Origin: Elymus sibiricus
Lineage: Eukaryota > Streptophyta > Magnoliopsida > Poales > Poaceae
Length of the DNA: 64,000 nucleotides
Reading direction: 5' to 3'
Assembly: GCA_039707655.1 (NCBI GenBank)
Contig: CM077664.1
Span: forward strand, 27,082,781 to 27,146,780
The position numbers and the translations under genes were made by a program. A model generated the notes under the pieces. The model did no database searches. It was not told the DNA's origin and was given only the letters and a program-made list of their open reading frames with translations. Below, piece after piece: positions 57,201-64,000 of the stretch; the stretch's first letter is position 1; each line of letters opens with the position of its first letter.

Positions 57201-60200
57201 TCAACAGGTTTGCAATTGCTGATGGCATTTTCCGTCTTTAGGAATGACGTGGTCAACAAAGAATCCCGCCAACTCCTCTTGAATTGCGCGTAGGCGATCA
57301 GCTGGTAGTAGTACGTCCCACTTCTGCCAGGTCTAATTTAAAGAAGGGGGGTCAATATATATATATATGAATGAAATCAACACAATTGATGGTGATAAAA
57401 TAAAATTATGAATATTGTTTACGTACTTCAAATTATTGTTTAGTGAAGCCCCTCTCGATGGTCTTTTGGTGAATGAACTCGCAAACGTAGTATCCACATA
57501 ACTCATTTTCGGGTTCCTGCCACATGCACTTTACGAGAATAGAGTTCAATCAAAATGATAATCAACCATGATAATGGTATTGAAACTAGAATCAATGAGA
57601 GATGCGCGGAACTAACTAGTACTACTTACTCTGGGTTGTTTAAATCGCAGCTCCGGTCTCCATTCACCCTTAACCCGCGTGATGAACTTTTTCCAAACCC
57701 TGCCCGGCAAAGAAAATGATTACTTGATATCAGGAAATGAACGAAAGTTACCGATATAGTGCGATAATGATTGAACTTACTTCTGGAGCATTTCAATCAT
57801 GTCCGCATACTCCGTAGCCTCTTTACGTCTCGAGTCCATGACAGTTACTGCTCCCTCGTCAAGCTGAATGGCTAGCAGAATAAAGTGAAACCTGCGCACG
57901 CATAACTCATCAATTACACTTAACCTCGAGTCAGCGAAACAGAATATGCAGAAGACAGTAACACTCACTTGAAGTTGTAAGGAAAGAGTATTTCCCTTTT
58001 GTTTTGGTGTCGAAGGAACGCATTTAGCAAGATTTTCTCAGTCTCCTCGGGGATGTTCTATACCGACCATTCATTTACGATATTTGGGTTAATGAACCCA
58101 ATGTCATAGATTTGTCCTCTTTTAAATTCGACGATCTTCAATCTGCATAATATAGTGAGGATAATTATATACATGCAATGAATGAGCTGAGCTAGAGACT
58201 TAATTACAGAAATAATACTTACAGACAATAACAAGCCACGAGACTTTTGTCGAGGGCGGCTTGATTGTATAACTAAAAGAGTTCGTCAAATTCAACGAAG
58301 ATCGAGTCGACTCCAACGAAGTCGTGCTCATCCTTAATTCCCACCAAGATACTGCCCGTCCCATCCTTGCAGGTTTCCAAGTACCATTTATGTAATGTTC
58401 GCATCATCGTTGGTAGATCTCGTTCCAGATCATCACTTCTGACAAGACGCTTCCCGTGCTGGTATTTAAAGGTGTCTACCGGCTTAGCGATTTCAAAATG
58501 TACATCATCGCCTAGGTAATCACCAGGATTGAAACCAGGAGCAACGGCCGCTACCCCCGGGGTATCGGTAAACACCTTGAGCTGGGGGCACGATTGCTTT
58601 TCCTGTTCGCCGAGCTGTGGAATTGTTTTCCCACTTCTTGCACCAGTACTGCTACTTCTCGACCGACTCATAGCTTTGTCATATGTCTTTGCAATAATGC
58701 GGTCATAGTTTGATAGCAGCGGAGGCGGAGGTGGTCGCGTAAGGGCATCCAGAGTGCGATTCGCCTTTACCGGATCTATTTTTTCCTTTGGAGGTGGAAC
58801 TTTCTGTGCAAATTGGCGTTTCAAATCGGCAGCCACGACCTCATCGGTTTCCTTGTCAGTCAGCTCATATGGTAACTTCGCAAGAGGCTTGAGGCTTGGA
58901 CCAAATTTGAATTTCTTCCCACCACCTATTGTACTGCTAGCCGTCGGAGCGGCGGCGGCTCTCTTCTGCCGTTGCTGACGAGGCGGAGTTCGCTGACGCG
59001 GCGGAGGAGGCGGAGTCCGCTGACGCGGCGCAGGAGGCGGAGTCCGCTGACGCGGCGCAGGAGGCGGAGTCCGCTGACGCCGCGGAGGAGGTGAAGGAGG
59101 ATTCTGCTGAGGGGCCTCCTCCGCCGGAGTCGGCTGACGCGACGGAGACAGCTGAGGCGGCAGAGACAGCTGACGCGCCGGAGACGAATGAGGCAGCGGA
59201 GTCTGCTGAGGGGCCTCCTCCGGCTGAGTCTGCTGAGGCGGCGTCCAGTTTGGAAGCTTGATGTTCTCCTTTCTCCATAGGCAGGTACTCCTTAAGGCAT
59301 TTTCCAGAAGATTATCCCCTTCACCTGTAGGGTAGTCAAGCTACAACCCCTCAAATCCCTCCATTATTTCATCCACCGTGACAATAGCATAGCCATGTGG
59401 AATCGGACAGCAATGAAAAGTCCCCTCAGCTCGAGGAGGTAAAACAGAGCCGACCGCCGCCTTCAAGGTCAGGTTCTGGCATTTCGCCATTAGCACACAA
59501 TGTTCAGCCTCCGTGATACTATCCACGGGGTAGCGAGGGGCCGTGATATCAGGCTGAACGAGCTCCGTGGAAGCCACGCTGCTTCTCCGCTGAGATGGTG
59601 GGGTAGCTTCTGGGGCAGTGTTGAAGGAAGGATCTTCGTGCCGCTGAGATGGTTGGGCGGTAGCTCGCTGGCTCTCAAGTTCCTCTAGTTTCGCTAATCT
59701 TGCACTGAGCTTCTGCATTTCGCTTGGTTCCGCTTTCTTCTTTCTCTCTCGGCTTCTATAACCACCGCTGTCGGGAAACCCATGCACCCACGGAACGGAG
59801 CCTGATGTGCCTCGTGTTCGTCCAGGGTGTTCAGGATTCCCGAGGGCCTGTGTCAGCTCGTCATTCTCTCTGTCAGGATGTAACCTCCCTTCCTGCGCTG
59901 CCTGGATTGCTTCCTCAAGCTTCTTGACGGGTAGTGCAAGTTGAGCTTTCGTCCAAACACACTCCCCTGTGTCTGGGTCCAAAGTTCCTCCAACCCCAAA
60001 GAACCAAGTCCTTGACCGATCTGGCCAGTGCAATGTCGCTGGTTGGACCCCTTTAGCAAGCAGGTCTTGCTCAGCTTTGTCCCACGTAGGCCGGGCTTTG
60101 CTGTAGCCACCTGACCCCGTAACATGGTGATACATCTTCTTTGCAGCATTTAGCTTATTTTTTGCTGACCTTTGCTTGCCCTTGTCCGATTTCTTGTAGG

Positions 60201-61013
60201 CCACAAATGCGGGCCCTTTGATCTTTTATCTTCTCATATGGACCGGTGAATTCTGGAGTCTTGTCTTTCTCAACAAAATTTTTGTTCAAATCTTTCTTCC
60301 AGTTCTTGAATAGTTCTGCCATCTTCTTAAGAGCAAACGCCTTGACCTTATTCGGATCCGCCTCTGGCAGTAGGCTGAAATTTGTCATCAGCGAGGTCCA
60401 AAGATCATCTTTCTGTCTATCCTGGACATAAGAAACTTCAGGGTCCTTCTTCTTATTCCATTCTTGGATGCTGATCGGGATGCTGTCCCTAACAACCACT
60501 CCGCACTGATGTATAAATGTGTCCCTGCTCCGCTTGGGAGCAATCGGTTGGCCATCTCGACCAACTTCTTCGATCGTGAACCTTTCATCCTGGCGCAACC
60601 TTTTCTTCGGGCCTCGTCTCCTTACGGAAGTTTGGCTCGATACGGAGGGCTAATTAAAAGAAGAAAGAAGCGTTAATATATGTACATACAAAACAATTAA
60701 TGCATCAAGTCAGCAGAGGCTTAATTAATATATGTATATATACCTCGTCGGACTTTGCAACAGTTAAGGCTCCCTCCTCCATTCGGTCACCGGAGCCGTC
60801 ATGATCTCCTTCCTCCTCCATTCGGTCACCGGAGCCGTCATGATCTCCTTCCTCCTCCATTGGATCACCGGAGCCGTCATCCTCTCTTTCCTGACCATCG
60901 GTGTCGTTGAGAAACGACAAGGTGATATCACCTCCGTCGCGGATTATATCCCCCAACAACTCTTCTTTTTCTAAGTCTCTGTCCATAGTTTCTACAAATA
61001 CAACACTTGACAT
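57201..61013 (-). pseudogene. CACTA-2 second gene with C48 protease domain, decayed
   Basis: Seven exons on the minus strand: 61,013-60,744; 60,649-58,223; 58,142-57,969; 57,891-57,781; 57,699-57,630; 57,528-57,427; 57,323-57,201. Exons 3-6 are 174, 111, 70 and 102 nt, identical to CACTA-1. The catalytic residues appear in FHFILLAIQL (His), VTVMDSR (Asp) and NELCGYYVCEFI (Cys). Damage: a one-base gain near 60,205-60,222, TAG at 59,343, TAG at 58,275, TAG at 58,060 and TAA at 57,435. Exon 2 has a proline/arginine-rich repeat (PRQRTPPPAP) and a polyglutamine-proline segment. Blocks WPDRSRTWFFGVGGTLDPDT and PDRENDELTQALGNPEHPGR match the first element closely. Confidence 0.85.
60781..60890 (-). 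repeat. 39-bp coding repeat (13 residues x 3)
   Basis: The unit encoding DHDGSGDRMEEEG recurs about three times with a 39-bp period (60,781, 60,820, 60,859), adding acidic repeats to the N-terminus of the CACTA-2 second gene. The last unit is diverged. Confidence 0.9.
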
Positions 61014-61079
61014 GGCAAAAAAAGACTTGCTTCACATTCGAGAGAAAATCAAAGTTATCGGGGTTATGTTTTAACGACC

Positions 61080-62055
61080 CCCTCTCTCATGTTTTAACGA
61101 CAAGATGAATACAAGCTTTATACACAAGATGAATACAAGATTTATACACAAGATGAATAGACAACTCAACAAATGAACCAACCATCATGCTATGAACAAA
61201 ACTCAACATATATACAACAAATGGACACCTTTTGTTGAACAGCGGAGGGACGATAAGTGACCAACTCCACGGAGATGCAACACCACAACCTGTAATTCCA
61301 CCAAGAGTGAAAATTAGCATGGCAACAAATGGCATGACATGAATGTAACACCACAACCTGATAAAAAAAATTGTAGCTAGCTAGATACCAATTTGAAAGC
61401 AAGTTTCAAACTTAGAGAAAAATAGCATGGCATGGCATCCACAATACGAAATATTGACCAAGTTTACATACATCAAAATGAACTCTAAATAAACTCTAAA
61501 GACAAAATATTGACCAAGTTTTCATTTTTATGCAAAAAGCCACTTTGGTCATTTGAAAATTTTGAGCACAACTTCCATTTTTCAATTTTGGTCCAATCTT
61601 GGCATTGAACTACAACCCTATTTTTCCTTGCTCAAATAATTCTGAATTTTTTGCATCTTATAGTCCTTCCAACTAAACCCATAAGTCCAGAAGGGCAGCC
61701 CCAATTTCAACTTGCAAGTCCACCAAAAAATTCCCTGTAGTTTCTGTCCAGAACTAAATTCTAATAAAACTTGCACTAACAACTTTTTCCTTTTATCAAA
61801 CCAACTTGACCATCATCTCTAACATTCAAGGAGACATTATCCTGCCAAGTTTCACATACAACAAAGTTCCCTAGCCAGCCCTAGCATTTCAACAAACACC
61901 TTGTGGACATGGCAAACACATTTCAACAAACTCTATGAAACCTTGCAACTCTCTGAACAGGGGCAACTTTATACATACAAGGAGGAAGGAGGGAGGAGAG
62001 GGGTGGGAGGGAGGAGGGAGTACCTGGCCGGCCGGCTAGCTGTGGAGCGGCAGCG
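61080..62055. other. Intron and leader of the CACTA-2 second gene
   Basis: AT-rich sequence between the gene's ATG exon (to 61,013) and its GC-rich leader, most likely an intron in the 5' UTR. No independent gene was seen. Confidence 0.4.
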
Positions 62056-62180
62056 TCGTGGGCAGGGCAGGGGCGCGGCGGCGTCGGGGAAGGGCAGGGG
62101 CACGGCGGCGTCGGGGGCAGGGCAGGGGCGCGGCGGCGTCGGGGCAGGGCAGGGGCGTCGGGGCAGGGCAGGGCGTCGAC
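62056..62180. repeat. GC-rich minisatellite in CACTA-2 leader
   Basis: About four copies of GGGCAGGGGCGCGGCGGCGT, with insertions, lie in the putative leader of the second CACTA-2 gene. The many open frames on both strands here are artefacts of this repeat. Confidence 0.75.
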
Positions 62181-62282
62181 GGCGAGGTCCGGCAGCCTGG
62201 CGGCGTCGAGGTGGTCGTCGGCGCCGTCGGGGGAGAGGAGGATCGAAATGAATTGTGTTTGAAAATTTTCTAAGTGCGCGGT

Positions 62283-62290
62283 TATATACA
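62283..62290 (-). promoter_or_regulatory. TATA box of the CACTA-2 second gene
   Basis: TGTATATAA on the minus strand lies next to the palindromic repeats and upstream of the GC-rich leader, the same layout as at 22,853-22,861 in CACTA-1. Confidence 0.55.
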
Positions 62291-62510
62291 AAGACCTTTA
62301 GTCCCAGTTGGTGGCTCCAACCGGGACTAAAGGCCTCCCTTTAATCCCGGTTGGAGCCACCAACCGAGACTAAAGGTGCATTTCGGCAGCCCAAAAGGCG
62401 GGAAGCACAGGCCTTTCGTCCCGGTTGGTGGCTCGAACCGGGACTAAAGGCACCCTTTAGTCCCGGTTGGTGCCACCAACTGGGACCAAAGGCCTGGTCC
62501 TGGCACTGGC
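62291..62510. repeat. Internal CACTA-2 palindromes
   Basis: CCTTTAGTCCCAGTTGGTGG...CCAACCGGGACTAAAGG hairpins, three or four of them, lie directly upstream of the TATA box, matching 22,320-22,850 in the first element. Confidence 0.85.
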
Positions 62511-62735
62511 GCGGGGTGGTGGGAGTTTAGTCCCACCTCGCTAGTTGAGAGAGGGCAACACTGGTTTATAAGGCGCGCTGCGGCTGAGCTTTCGAGCTCC
62601 TCTCTAATGCAGGCAGTACTTGCCTAACCTTTGTCACTGCCATGTTGGGCCTGTTGGGCCCGCGGGCCTGCATCCTGGCCCATGTACAGATGGGTTTCTA
62701 GTCGTATGCAGGCCGTGGTGGCCCAGTAGGCGGCA

Positions 62736-63058
62736 TTTTTTTATTTTTTATGTCATTTTAGTTTGCTATTAAAGTTTTTAACATAAAATACATTATGAAA
62801 ATTGTTTTTGCTATTAAAATTTTTAACAAAAAATACTTTGATAATTTTAGTTGCATAAATTTTATATAATTTTAAGTTAATATTATTTTGATAATATTTT
62901 TTTATTTTTTTATGTCATTTTAGTTTGCTATTAAAGTTTTTAACATAAAATACTTTATGAAAATTCTTTTTGCTATTAAAGTTTTTAACAAAAAATACTT
63001 TGATAATTTTAGTTGCATAAATTTTATATAATTTTAAGTTAATATTATTTTGATAATA
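62736..63058. repeat. About 160-bp AT-rich tandem duplication
   Basis: TTTGCTATTAAAGTTTTTAA, ACTTTGATAATTTTAGTTGC and TATATAATTTTAAGTTAATA occur twice in the same order, about 160 bp apart. Between 63,100 and 63,250 shorter TTTTGCTATTAGAGTTTTAT repeats continue. Confidence 0.85.
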
Positions 63059-63256
63059 ACTAGAGGTTTATAAAAGCTTTTTAGTTGATTCTTTTTGCTA
63101 TTGAAGAATATTATAGTTTTGTTTTAATTGATCATAACAAAATATTTTAATTGATTCTTTTTAGTTCATTCTTTTTGCTATTAGAGTTTTATAAAAGCTT
63201 TTTAGTTCATTCTTTTTGCTATTAGAGTTTTATAAAAGCTTTTTAGTTCATTCTTT

Positions 63257-63790
63257 TGAAAAGCACTACAAATGAACTCTGAAAAGGTTGAAAGTTGGCA
63301 TGGTATCATCATTTCATCCACATAGCATGTGCTAAAAAGTTGAGAGGGTTACGGCAAAAACTGGATGCACTTCGTGTACAAAATGGACAATCTCTTTCGA
63401 AGTATCACGGTTTCGGACGAAAACTCATCTGTTACAAAGGGATTTCATTTTTCTGAACTTATTTCAACTCCAGACTTTTTGTGCGTTCAAAAAGCACCAT
63501 TCAAAGCCACATCATAAATTTTCAACCCTTTCTGACTTCATTTGGTATTTTTCATGCATTTACTAATTTTTTTTAGCTAAATGACCCTGAAATTGAAAAG
63601 CACTACAAATGAACTCTGAAAAGGCTGAAAGTTGGCATGGTATCATCATTTCACCCACATAGCATGTGCTAAAAAGTTGAGAGGGTTAAGGCAAAATCTG
63701 GATGCACTTCGTGTACAAAATGGACAATCTCTTTCGAAGTATCAGGGTTTCGGACGAAAACTCATCTGTTACAAAGAGATTTCATTTCTT
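63257..63790. repeat. Duplicated CACTA spacer, inverted against CACTA-1
   Basis: The block beginning AAAGCACTACAAATGAACTC occurs at 63,260 and 63,597 (period about 337 bp). The same block lies at 21,654 in CACTA-1. In CACTA-1 it is on the transposase strand; here it is on the opposite strand to the transposase, so its orientation changed between the copies. Confidence 0.85.
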
Positions 63791-63855
63791 GACATGTAAC
63801 TGCAGTGATATTCTAGATCAAAGCCATCATCAGAAAAGTTGTGGAGAGAAAGTCT

Positions 63856-64000
63856 TCACTTTTTCTTCGCGTGTGTCCCTTGCTTATTGCGCCGTAACCA
63901 TGGATAATCTTCATCGTTTAACAGGGTGCTTGGGTCAGCCTTCACTTTGAAGGGAGGAATTTCATGAAACTTTTCATAATCTTCAGACATGTCTGTCTTG
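63856..64000 (-). pseudogene. CACTA-2 TNP2 transposase, C-terminal end (partial)
   Basis: Reading in from the window edge, KTDMSEDYEKFHEIPPFKVK, ADPSTLLNDEDYPWLRRNKQ and GTHAKKK then stop at 63,856 match the C-terminus of the CACTA-1 TNP2 frame (TDMSEDYEKFHEIAPFTVK). The final residues differ. No stop is seen in this part; the rest is outside the window, so its integrity is unknown. Confidence 0.8.

Larger units (their letters stand above)
56566..64000 (-). mobile_element. Second CACTA element (inverted, right end outside)
   Basis: Starts CACTAGTAGAAAACAGGG at 56,566, sharing 16 bp with the left end of the first CACTA copy; TTC (56,563-56,565) is its candidate target duplication. Genes run on the minus strand: the C48-protease gene, then palindromes, then the TNP2 C-terminus at the window edge. 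It is thus the same family read in reverse, with at least 7.4 kb inside the window. Confidence 0.9.

Noticed and set aside
61901..62291. Gly/Arg-rich or Pro/Ala-rich proteins of 116-122 codons
   Set aside because: Produced by the GC-rich minisatellite in the CACTA-2 leader on both strands.

Overview
The window looks like nuclear DNA from a large-genome Triticeae grass (wheat, Aegilops or barley type). It has nested CACTA elements with TTTAGTCCCGGTT palindromes, Stowaway, Tourist-like and hAT MITEs, a Helitron with a GC-rich 3' hairpin, tRNA-derived and Au-like SINEs, LINE tails, GT-AG introns and grass-type gene families. There is no bacterial, organellar or viral gene content. Only one host gene looks intact; the other three recognisable host genes are broken by transposons. 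All names rest on motifs read by eye, because no database search was possible. Layout, left third: 1-4590 is the end of a CACTA element built of a 326-bp satellite array plus TATGCCGACGGC subterminal repeats. Its terminus lies in the first exon of a minus-strand plant O-methyltransferase gene (4591-5117). From 5.2 to 13.2 kb there is no credible host gene, only a SINE, a LINE tail, a Helitron, a near-perfect 100-nt hairpin and a hAT MITE. Middle: a trypsin-like/PDZ (Deg/HtrA-like) gene can be followed exon by exon from 15,423 to 33,329. Its promoter side carries a TIR element that itself contains a 1.6-kb hAT element with 8-bp target-site duplication. Intron 1 carries a MITE. Intron 2 carries a complete 12.3-kb CACTA element (TSD TAC). 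Intron 3 carries a Stowaway MITE. Exon 6 is split by a 1.7-kb LINE-like insertion with a 15-bp TSD. With the insertions removed, the ten exons join in frame into 475 codons. The CACTA element encodes a small intact coiled-coil/membrane protein, a TNP2 transposase with three stop codons, and a second protein ending in a C48 (ULP1/SUMO-protease-like) domain with five stop codons. Right part: 33.3-38.2 kb holds a SINE, diverged local repeats, a Stowaway MITE and a roughly 0.94-kb inverted repeat. A 352-bp tandem repeat family (38.3-40.7 kb) leads into a very recent 5.05-kb tandem duplication (39,826-44,870 and 44,871-49,918; I found only three substitutions and one homopolymer difference). The duplication copied the 3' end of an intact NIPP1-like FHA-domain gene (49,669-51,272, minus strand). 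Further right are an NLR (resistance gene) C-terminal fragment split by a Tourist-like MITE, then a second CACTA element in inverted orientation (56,566 to beyond the window). Its C48-protease gene has the same intron positions and identical internal exon sizes as that of the first element, and its TNP2 gene enters at the right edge. How the genes relate: the two CACTA elements are sister copies of one family. Most of their stop codons are compatible with C-to-T decay, suggesting long methylation and silencing. The host genes share no obvious pathway; the window mainly records transposon insertion into genes and local duplication.
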